From Burkholderia diffusa (GTDB taxonomy: Bacteria; Pseudomonadota; Gammaproteobacteria; Burkholderiales; Burkholderiaceae), in the NCBI RefSeq assembly GCF_902499115.1, contig NZ_CABVPN010000048.1, forward strand, positions 1 through 24,383: a stretch of 24,383 nucleotides of DNA. Reading direction: 5' to 3'. The notes beneath the pieces are model-generated. The model searched no databases and was not told the DNA's origin. It saw only the letters and a program-made list of their open reading frames with translations. Positions 1-7,700 of the stretch are shown in pieces (position 1 is the stretch's first letter; each line of letters starts with the position of its first letter). The position numbers and the translations under genes are program-made.

Positions 1-66
1 ATATATGTACGCAATCGACTTCCGTGTCCGTCAACTTCCGTTTGCTATTGGGAGCAGTCCATATAT

Positions 67-114
67 GTAGAAAGTCGCCTCGCTGATTCCGAGCTTGCGA
101 CAGATCTCTTCGTC
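67..114 (-). pseudogene. IS3-family transposase OrfA remnant (helix-turn-helix fragment)
   Basis: Read on the minus strand, this stretch encodes DEEICRKLGISEATFY, which matches the helix-turn-helix segment near the N terminus of OrfA in IS3-family (IS407-like) elements. In intact proteins this segment is followed by NWKKKYGG-type sequence; here homology stops after FY. Nothing recognisable as the rest of OrfA, OrfB or terminal inverted repeats is seen, so it is a short relic. The 9-bp word ATATATGTA occurs at 1-9 and again at 61-69, exactly where the homology ends. The identification rests on about 16 residues, so confidence is moderate. Confidence 0.45.
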
Positions 115-295
115 AAGCTGCCGTTCTGAACGACGTTCGCACGCGCTTCGCCGACGCATCCGATACGTAGGGAGACAGGCCTCGTGCCGCGTCGAGCGGT
201 CGAGCGTGACACAACCCGTTGACAACACAACGAACCGTTCGGGGCTTGCGTCCCGTTCGGCTTTTCATGGCGCCGGAGCAATTTGGAGGAAAGGG
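115..295. other. Upstream region of the H-NS-like gene
   Basis: No gene is visible here. TTGACA at 219-224 resembles a -35 element but has no convincing -10 at 17 bp. Around 231-266 the sequence can fold through CGAAC/GTTCG and GGG/CCC arms and is followed by CTTTTC, so a hairpin in the leader of the following gene is possible. Neither assignment is secure. Confidence 0.25.
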
Positions 296-604
296 ATGTC
301 AGGCTATCGCGAATTGAAGGCGCAAGCCGATGAACTGATGAAACGTGCCGAGGAAGCGCGACAGGCTGAACTCGAGACCGTGCTGCAGGAGGTCCGTACC
401 CGTGTCGCCGAATATGGGTTGACCCCGAGACAGATATTCGGCCGTCAGGGCAGTGCCACAAGGGCGGCGCGAAAAACGGCTGCCGTCGCGCCGAAGTACC
501 GCGATCCGAACACCGGAGCGACGTGGTCCGGCCGGGGACGCGAGCCGGCATGGATCAAGGGGAAGCGCCGCGTGCGCTTCCTGATCGAACGCCAGGAGGG
601 TTGA
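296..604 (+). CDS. H-NS histone family protein (MvaT/H-NS-like nucleoid protein)
   Basis: This encodes a 102-residue basic protein. The N-terminal half is a predicted coiled coil rich in E, A, K and R (about residues 1-45), expected to oligomerise. The C-terminal half carries the H-NS DNA-binding signature: KYRDP at about 68-72, then the TWSGRGREPAWI region. In this family the SGRGREP loop inserts into the minor groove of AT-rich DNA and silences transcription, often of acquired genes. The ATG at 296 is chosen because GGAGGA at 285-290 lies five bases upstream; longer in-frame extensions lack a ribosome site and family similarity. The gene lies beside an IS remnant and has no obvious operon partner. 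Burkholderia genomes carry many such paralogues, so the exact role cannot be told. Confidence 0.85.
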   Translation: MSGYRELKAQADELMKRAEEARQAELETVLQEVRTRVAEYGLTPRQIFGRQGSATRAARKTAAVAPKYRDPNTGATWSGRGREPAWIKGKRRVRFLIERQEG

Positions 605-710
605 ACGCGACATTGCGCGATGCCCATAAAATGGAGGCGTCCGCCGACCCGTGCTTCGCCAGGACCCTGGCGACGAGCGGGCTGGCTTACCCGCGACCTC
701 CAAGGCCACT

Positions 711-1625
711 ATGGAAATCAAATGGATCGAGGATTTCCTCGCGCTCGCGCAATACCAGAGCTTTTCCCGCGCGGCTGAATTTCGCAACGTCACGCAGTCG
801 GGCTTCAGCCGCCGCATCCAGTCGCTCGAACAGTGGATCGGCTCCGAGCTGATCGACCGCAGCAGCTTTCCGCCGGTGCTGACGCCGGCAGGGCGCCTGT
901 TCCGCGAAACGGCCGAGGACGTCATCAGCTGCCTGTACGATACCCGCGCGATCATCCGCACCGAGCAGCGGATCGCCGGCAAGAGCCTGCAGATCGCCGC
1001 GGGCCACACGATCGCGCTGAGTTTCCTGCCGGCCTGGCTCAAGGCGCTCGCCCCGCATTTCGGCGAAGTGCGGGCGCGTGTCATTCCGACGAACGTCCAC
1101 GACTCGATCCTGATGCTCGTCAACGGCAACTGCGAGCTGATGTTTGCGTATCACCATCCCGAGCTGCCGCTCCATCTCGACCCGGCGAAGTACGAGCACC
1201 TGACAGTGGGCCTCGACACGCTGATGCCGGCGTGCCGGCCGAACCGTCGATCGGCGCCCGCGTTTCGCCTGCCCGGAACGAAGCAGAATCCGCTGCCGCT
1301 GATTACCTACACGGAAACCAGCTACTTCGGCCGCTGTCTCGCGCTGCTGCTCGGCCGCGCACCGGATGCGCCGGCCTTGCAGCTGCACTACGAATCAGAC
1401 ATGGCCGAAGTGCTCAAGAAGCTCGTGATGGAAGGCGAGGGCGTCGCGTGGCTGCCCCGGAGCGCGATCGCCGCCGAACTGGCGGCCGGCGACCTCGTGC
1501 CGGCCGGCCCGGCGGCGTGGAACCTGGAAGTCGAGCTGCGCGTGTATCGCGACGTGTCCAATCGCAGCGAATTCCTGGACTCGCTCTGGCAGCATCTGCG
1601 CGCGGCGCCTGCCCGGCTCGGCTGA
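711..1625 (+). CDS. LysR-family transcriptional regulator, HypT/YjiE-like
   Basis: This encodes a 304-residue LysR-type regulator. The winged helix-turn-helix occupies about residues 1-60 (FLALAQYQSFSRAAE, then QSGFSRRIQSLE), and the periplasmic-binding-like effector domain runs from about 90 to 300. Several segments resemble E. coli HypT (YjiE): AAGHTIALSFLPAWL, FAYHHPELP, ITYTETSYFGRCL and GVAWLPRSAI. HypT itself responds to hypochlorite by methionine oxidation; whether that applies here is unknown. The start at 711 gives the standard LysR N terminus (MEIKWIEDF). The next two genes, a symporter and a racemase, are on the same strand 180 bp downstream, which suggests this regulator controls them. 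LysR genes are more often divergent from their targets, so the link is inference. Confidence 0.85.
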   Translation: MEIKWIEDFLALAQYQSFSRAAEFRNVTQSGFSRRIQSLEQWIGSELIDRSSFPPVLTPAGRLFRETAEDVISCLYDTRAIIRTEQRIAGKSLQIAAGHTIALSFLPAWLKALAPHFGEVRARVIPTNVHDSILMLVNGNCELMFAYHHPELPLHLDPAKYEHLTVGLDTLMPACRPNRRSAPAFRLPGTKQNPLPLITYTETSYFGRCLALLLGRAPDAPALQLHYESDMAEVLKKLVMEGEGVAWLPRSAIAAELAAGDLVPAGPAAWNLEVELRVYRDVSNRSEFLDSLWQHLRAAPARLG

Positions 1626-1804
1626 ATCAGGGTTTTCCCGCGTTATGCGACGCTCGCATACCGCCATGTTGCACTGGCATCACGATTTTTTCGGCCGTTC
1701 CTACCATTCGTTCCAACGGCACATGCGACGCGTGACCTGCGTCGCGCGGCCTTCTTCGCAGCGCGCTCGCCGCCTTCCGGCGGCCGAGTGCCACCCAAGG
1801 ACGA

Positions 1805-3085
1805 ATGGACATGAAAAATCGCCTCACCTTAAGCATCGCAGTCGGCATGATCCTCGGTGTCATCGCCGGTTATGCGTGCCACGCCAACATCACCGACCCG
1901 GCCACGCTCAAGACGATCGCCGGCTACTTCTCGATCGTCACCGACATCTTCCTGCGCCTGATCAAGATGATCATCGCGCCGCTGGTGTTCGTGACGCTCG
2001 TGTCCGGCCTGGCCGGCATGGACAGCGGCGAGGACGTCGGCCGCATCGGCCTGCGCTCGATCGGCTGGTTCATCTGCGCGTCGCTGATTTCGTTGATTCT
2101 CGGCCTCGTGATGGCCAATGCGCTGCAGCCGGGCGCCGGTCTCAACCTCACGGAGACCGCCGGCGAGGTCAACACCGGACTGAACACCGCCGCGCTGAAC
2201 GCCCGGGACGTGATCACGCATGCGTTCCCGACCAGCCTGCTCGATGCGATGGCGCGCAACGACATCCTGCAGATCCTGGTGTTCTCGGTCTTTCTCGGCG
2301 TTGCGCTGAGCGCGTTGAAGCGTGACCAGCGCGTCGGCGCCGTGATCCAGGCGATCGACGGGATGGTGCCGGTGATGCTGCGCCTGACGAACTACGTGAT
2401 GCGCGCGGCACCGCTCGGCGTGTTCGGTGCGATCGCGTCGTCGGTCACGCTGCGCGGGCTCGACGTGATCTACACTTACGGGAAGCTGATCGGCGCGTTC
2501 TATCTCGGCTTGCTGGTGCTCTGGGCAATCCTGATCGGCGTCGGCTACGTGTTTCTCGGACGGGGCGTCTGGCGCCTGCTGAAGGTCGTGCGCGAGCCCG
2601 CGCTGATCGCCTTCTCGACCGCCAGCAGCGAGGCCGCCTATCCGCGCCTGACCGAGCAGCTCGAGCAGTTCGGCGTCGACAAGAAGGTGGTGGGCTTCAC
2701 GCTGCCGCTGGGTTACGCGTTCAACCTCGACGGATCGATGATGTATCAGGCGTTCGCGGCCATCTTCATCGCGCAGGCGTTCGGCCTGCACATGCCGCTG
2801 TCGGAGCAGGTGTTCATGCTGCTGGTGCTGATGTTGAGCAGCAAGGGCATGGCGAGCGTGCCGCGCGGCTCGGTGGTCGTGGTCGCGGCGGTCGCGCCGA
2901 TGTTCCATCTGCCGGTGGCCGGCGTCGCGATGGTGCTCGCGATCGACCAGATCCTCGACATGGGCCGCACGATGACGAACGTGATCGGCAACAGCGTGGC
3001 GACGGCGGTGATCGCGAAGTGGGAGAGCCGGCGCGCCGCGCAGTCGCAGGGTGCCGTATTCGACCAGCCGGAGCTGAACGCATGA
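1805..3085 (+). CDS. Dicarboxylate/amino acid:cation symporter (DAACS family)
   Basis: This encodes a 426-residue inner-membrane protein of the DctA/GltP family, which imports acidic amino acids or C4-dicarboxylates with H+ or Na+. Family landmarks are present in order: STASSEAAYPRL (re-entrant loop 1 serine-rich motif), GYAFNLDGSMMYQ, SSKGMASVPRGS (re-entrant loop 2) and DMGRTMTNVIGN near the C terminus. Length matches the family. The ribosome site AAGGA (1797-1801) lies only 3 nt from the ATG at 1805 but 9 nt from the in-frame ATG at 1811, so translation may begin at MKNRLT. The stop overlaps the racemase start in an ATGA, implying coupled translation; the substrate is therefore likely aspartate, glutamate or a close analogue. 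A paralogue lies at 11680-12987. Confidence 0.9.
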   Translation: MDMKNRLTLSIAVGMILGVIAGYACHANITDPATLKTIAGYFSIVTDIFLRLIKMIIAPLVFVTLVSGLAGMDSGEDVGRIGLRSIGWFICASLISLILGLVMANALQPGAGLNLTETAGEVNTGLNTAALNARDVITHAFPTSLLDAMARNDILQILVFSVFLGVALSALKRDQRVGAVIQAIDGMVPVMLRLTNYVMRAAPLGVFGAIASSVTLRGLDVIYTYGKLIGAFYLGLLVLWAILIGVGYVFLGRGVWRLLKVVREPALIAFSTASSEAAYPRLTEQLEQFGVDKKVVGFTLPLGYAFNLDGSMMYQAFAAIFIAQAFGLHMPLSEQVFMLLVLMLSSKGMASVPRGSVVVVAAVAPMFHLPVAGVAMVLAIDQILDMGRTMTNVIGNSVATAVIAKWESRRAAQSQGAVFDQPELNA

Positions 3086-4542
3086 TGTGCACGGATAGCG
3101 TGAATGCCCGGCGGAAATTCGGCGTGGTCGGCGGCCTGGGGCCGCTGGGCAGTGCCGACGTGTTCTTCAAGATGGTGAAGGCGACGCCGGCGTCGTCCGA
3201 CGAGGAACATGCCGAGATGATCTTCGAGCAATACCCGTTCAAGGGCTCGGGGTCGGGCAGCGCGGCGACCATCGAGCGCAAGCTGTACGTGTTCGACATG
3301 ATCCGGCAGTTCGAGAAGCGCGGCGTGACGACGGTCGTGCTGCCATGTTTCCTGAGCCACACGTTCATCGACGAATTGAAGGCGAATACGCACCTGCCGA
3401 TCGTGGACATCGTCGAAGCCGTTCGCTACCACGTGCGGCGCAAGTACCCGGACGCGACGCGCATTGGCGTGCTGGCTTCCGACTACGTGCGGGACAAGCG
3501 ACTCATCGAGACGTATTTCCCGTCACCGCAGTTCGACGTCGTTCATCCGCGGACGCATGACGGGATCGATCTCGTGACGGAAGCCATCTACGGTGCCGAC
3601 GGCATCAAGCGCGGCAATCTGTGCGGCCGGCCGGTCGAACTGCTGCGCCGCGCATGCGAGGACCTGATCGATCAGGGCGTGCAGGTGATCGTCCCCGGCC
3701 TGACCGAGATCGCGCTGGTCGCGGGCGAAATCGGCCCGCTGCGCGTGCCGGTCGTGGATTCGAACCTCGCATATGCGCAGTACGCGGTGACCGGGCACGC
3801 CGGCTCACGCGCGGCGCCGTTCAAGGTCGGCGTGGTCGGCGGCGTCGGGCCGGCCGCGACGGTCGATTTCCTGGACAAGATCGTGCGCAACACGCCGGCG
3901 TCGCGTGATCAGGAACACATCAAGCTGCTGGTCGAACAGAACCCGCAGATTCCCGACCGGACCGAGAACCTGATCGGCACCGGCGCGGACCCGACGATCT
4001 CGTTGTACGCGACCTGCAAGAAGCTCGAGGACGGCGATGCCGACGTCATCGCGATTCCGTGCAACACCGCGCATGCGTTCGTCGAGCGGATCCAGCCGTA
4101 CCTCGGCATTCCGATCGTCAACATGTTGACCGTCACGGTCGCCTACCTGCGCGACACCTATCCGGCGCTGCGGGAGGTCGGGGTGCTCGCGACGTCCGGC
4201 ACGATCGAAAGCGGGGTCTACCGGAAGGCGCTGGAGTCGCAAGGGCTTCGGCAAGTCGCGCCGGGGCCGGCATTGCAGGCGCGCGTGATGGCAGCGATCT
4301 ACGGGAAGCGGGGCGTCAAGGCCGGCTTCACGTCCGGACAGTGCGAGGAAGATATCGGGGCGGCCATCGAGGCGATGATTGCCGAGGGCGTGAGCGTAAT
4401 CGTGCTCGGCTGTACGGAACTGCCGCTCCTGCTTCCTGGCGGTGAATATGTTGCGCGGAACGGGAGACGCGCGACGCTCGTCGATCCAACCGATGTGCTG
4501 GCCCGCACGTGTATTGCGTATGCGATGGCGGGCGGCGGGTGA
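3082..4542 (+). CDS. Tandem-duplicated aspartate/glutamate racemase family protein
   Basis: This encodes 486 residues made of two consecutive Asp/Glu-racemase domains (about 10-235 and 246-480); a usual family member has one domain of roughly 230-250 residues. Each begins with a GVVGG(L/V)GP glycine loop (from residues 14 and 250). Racemases of this family use two opposed cysteines. Domain 2 has both: C327 in PCNTAH and C444 in GCTEL. Domain 1 has C89 in PCFLSH, but the second position is leucine (L207 in PGLTEI), so it is probably not a normal two-base racemase. The start overlaps the symporter stop (ATGA), and GGAG sits 8 nt upstream. The protein probably interconverts or isomerises the imported acidic substrate. 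Hydantoin racemase-like or maleate isomerase-like chemistry cannot be excluded. Confidence 0.85.
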   Translation: MMCTDSVNARRKFGVVGGLGPLGSADVFFKMVKATPASSDEEHAEMIFEQYPFKGSGSGSAATIERKLYVFDMIRQFEKRGVTTVVLPCFLSHTFIDELKANTHLPIVDIVEAVRYHVRRKYPDATRIGVLASDYVRDKRLIETYFPSPQFDVVHPRTHDGIDLVTEAIYGADGIKRGNLCGRPVELLRRACEDLIDQGVQVIVPGLTEIALVAGEIGPLRVPVVDSNLAYAQYAVTGHAGSRAAPFKVGVVGGVGPAATVDFLDKIVRNTPASRDQEHIKLLVEQNPQIPDRTENLIGTGADPTISLYATCKKLEDGDADVIAIPCNTAHAFVERIQPYLGIPIVNMLTVTVAYLRDTYPALREVGVLATSGTIESGVYRKALESQGLRQVAPGPALQARVMAAIYGKRGVKAGFTSGQCEEDIGAAIEAMIAEGVSVIVLGCTELPLLLPGGEYVARNGRRATLVDPTDVLARTCIAYAMAGGG

Positions 4543-4593
4543 GCCGCGGTTTGCCCCGCTGACGTCGACGGCGCACGCCGCTCGGCCTGCCCG

Positions 4594-4622
4594 TGGAAAA
4601 CTGTATGAATATACAGTATAGT
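4594..4622 (+). promoter_or_regulatory. Sigma70-like promoter with embedded LexA box
   Basis: A -35-like TGGAAA (4594-4599, 4/6 match) and a -10-like TATAGT (4617-4622) are separated by exactly 17 bp. The spacer contains CTGTATGAATATACAG. The promoter is positioned to transcribe the tandem uvrA gene at 4744, giving a leader of roughly 115 nt. Confidence 0.6.
4601..4616 (+). promoter_or_regulatory. LexA (SOS) box
   Basis: CTGTATGAATATACAG is a perfect CTGT-N8-ACAG palindromic frame with an AT-rich centre, the LexA operator consensus of beta- and gammaproteobacteria. It fills the space between the candidate -35 and -10, where bound LexA would block RNA polymerase. It lies 128 bp upstream of a DNA-repair gene, which supports the assignment. 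Confidence 0.85.
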
Positions 4623-4743
4623 ATCCGTCGAACTCGAGCGGCGCGGGCATGACCCGTGCGGCACGTGCGCCGCGCCTGCGGGCATCCGCCGCAGCGTTCC
4701 GGCACCGTGAATTCCGGCTAACTCATCCAGACGGGCAGGCAAA

Positions 4744-7700
4744 TTGTCATCCAGCAATCTGATCCGCATTCGCGGAGCACGTCAGCACAACCTCAAGAAC
4801 CTCGATCTCGACCTGCGCACCGGCGAAATGACGGTCGTCACCGGCCCGTCGGGCTCCGGCAAGTCGAGCCTCGTGTTCGACACGCTGTACGCGGAAGGCC
4901 AGCGGCGCTACGTCGAAACCTTCAGCGCGTATGCGCGGCAGTTCCTCGACCGGATGGACCGCCCGCAGGTCGAGCGCGTCGACGGCGTGCCGCCCGCGAT
5001 CGCGATCGACCAGACCAACCCGGTCCGCAGCTCGCGCTCGACAGTCGGCACGATGACCGAGCTCAACGATCACCTGAAGCTGCTGTACGCGCGCGCGGCC
5101 GAGCTGTTCGACCGCCAGACCGCGCGGCAGGTGCGGCATGACACGCCCGAGACGATCTACGCGGAACTCGTCGAGCGCACGCGCGCCGACGACCCGCGTG
5201 TCGTCGTCACGTTCCCGGTCGAGCTGCCGGAAAGCGCGTCCGAAGAAGAAGTCACGCAGTGGCTGTCCGCGAGCGGCTACACGCGCGTGCAGGCGCAGCG
5301 TGAAGTCGCGTCGCCCACGGGCCCGCGCAAGCTGCTCGACGTGGTGGCCGACCGCTTCCGCGTGCAGCAGGCCGACAAGGTGCGCGTGGTCGAGGCGATC
5401 GAGGCGTCGCTGAAGCGCGGCGGCGGCCGCGTGAACGTCTACGTGCTCGCGCCGGAAGCGGAAAACGCGCTGGCCGAGCCGCAGGTGTGGCGTTTCTCCA
5501 CCGGGCTGCACGACCCTGACAGCGACCTGCGCTACGCGGAGCCGCAGGCGGCGCTGTTCTCGTTCAACTCGGCCTACGGCGCATGCGAGACCTGCCGCGG
5601 CTTTGGCCGTGTGATCGGTGTCGATCTTGGCCTCGTGATCCCCGACGCGCGCAAGACGCTGCGCGGCGGCGCGATCAAGCCGATGCAGACGCCCGCCTGG
5701 AAGGAGTGCCAGGACGACCTGATGCGCTACGCGGCGAAGGCGGACATCCGCCGCGACACGCCGTGGTCCGACCTGACCGACGCCGAGCGCGACTGGGTGA
5801 TCAACGGCTCGCCGGACTGGAACGGCAAGTGGCAGAGCCAGTGGTACGGCGTGAAACGCTTCTTCGGCTATCTCGAATCGAAAGCGTACAAGATGCATAT
5901 CCGCGTGCTGCTGTCGAAGTACCGCAGCTACACGCCGTGCGAGGTCTGCGGCGGCGCGCGCCTGAAGACGGAATCGCTGCAGTGGCGGCTCGGCTCGAAG
6001 GCGAACGCCGATACGGTGCTCGCGCCCGCGAATCGCTTCATGCCGCGCGGCGTCGACTGGACGCGCGCGCAGCTCGAGGCGCTGCCGGGCCTGACGGTGC
6101 ATGACCTGATGCTGCTGCCGATCGAGCGCATTCGCCGCTTCTTCGACGAGATCACGCTGCCGAGCGCGCTGCTCGACGATGCATTGAAGCTGCTGCTGGC
6201 CGAGGTGCGCACGCGCCTCAAATACCTGTGCGACGTGGGGCTCGGCTACCTGACGCTCGACCGGCAGAGCCGCACGCTGTCCGGCGGCGAGGTGCAGCGG
6301 ATCAACCTGACCACGGCGCTCGGCACGTCGCTGACCAAAACGCTGTTCGTGCTCGACGAGCCGAGCATCGGCCTGCATCCGCGCGACCTCACGCGGATCG
6401 TCGAGGCGATGCAGCGGCTGCGCGACGCGGGCAATACGCTGGTCGTCGTCGAGCACGATCCGTCGGTGATGCTCGCGGCAGACCGGCTGATCGACATGGG
6501 GCCGGGTCCCGGCGAGCGCGGCGGCACGATCGTCTACGACGGCACGCCGGGCGACATCCGTTCCGCGCACACGCTGACGGGCGAATATCTCGGCGGCCGC
6601 AAGCACGTCGCGCATGCGTCGAACTGGGCGCGCCGCCCGGTGGACGCGAACACGCCGCGCATCGTGCTCGAAGGCGCGACCGAGCACAACCTGCGCGACG
6701 TGACGGTCGAGATTCCGCTGCAGCGGCTCGTGTGCGTGACGGGCGTGTCGGGTTCCGGCAAGTCGACGCTGCTGCAGGACGTGCTTTATCCGGCGATGGC
6801 GCGCCATCACGGCAAGGCGACCGAGTCGCCCGGCGCGTTCCGCAATCTCACGGGCGCCGATCAGGTCGGCGACGTCGTGTTCGTCGATCAATCGCCGATC
6901 GGCAAGACCACGCGCTCGAACCCGGCCAGCTACGTCGGCGCGTTCGACGAGATCCGCAAGCTGTTCGCGAAGGCGCCGCTCGCGCTGCAACGCGGCTACG
7001 GCGCCGGCACGTTCAGCTTCAACTCGGGCGACGGTCGTTGCCCGACCTGCGGCGGATCGGGCTTCGAGCACATCGAGATGCAGTTCCTGAGCGACGTCTA
7101 TCTGCGCTGCCCGGATTGCGACGGCAGCCGCTACCGCGCCGAGATTCTCGAAGTGCGAATCGAACGCGACGGCCGCGCGCTGAACATCGCCGACGTGCTC
7201 GACCTGACCGTCAGCGAAGCGGCCGCGTTCTTCGCGGCGGATGCCGAGGTGCTGCGCGTGCTGCAGCCGATCGTCGACGTTGGCCTCGAATACGTGAAGC
7301 TCGGCCAGCCGGTGCCGACGCTGTCGGGCGGCGAAGCGCAGCGGCTGAAGCTGGCCGGCTTCCTCGCCGAATCGGCGGCCGCCGCGGGCGGGCGCCGGGT
7401 CGCGAGCGAGGAGGCGCGCATCGCGCGCGCGAAGCTGTTCATGTTTGACGAGCCGACCACCGGGCTGCACTTCGACGACATCGCGAAGCTGATGCAGGCG
7501 TTCGGCAAGCTGCTCGCGGCCGGACATTCGCTGATCGTGATCGAGCACAACCTCGACGTGATCCGCGCGGCCGACTGGCTGATCGATCTCGGCCCGGAAG
7601 GCGGCGACGGCGGCGGCCTCGTGCTGTGCGCGGGCACGCCCGACGACGTGAAGGCGTGCGCGCAATCGCACACCGGCGTCGCGCTGCTGCAGTACGACCG

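Noticed and set aside
219..224. TTGACA as a promoter for the H-NS-like gene
   Set aside because: No -10 element at a suitable distance.
833..1735. Alternative plus-strand frame across the first LysR gene
   Set aside because: Arg/Ala/Pro-rich product without similarity, fully overlapping a clear LysR regulator.
1829..2908. Long minus-strand frame opposite the first symporter
   Set aside because: Its product is rich in His, Arg, Asp and Gln with no fold-like pattern; it is a shadow of the symporter codon bias.
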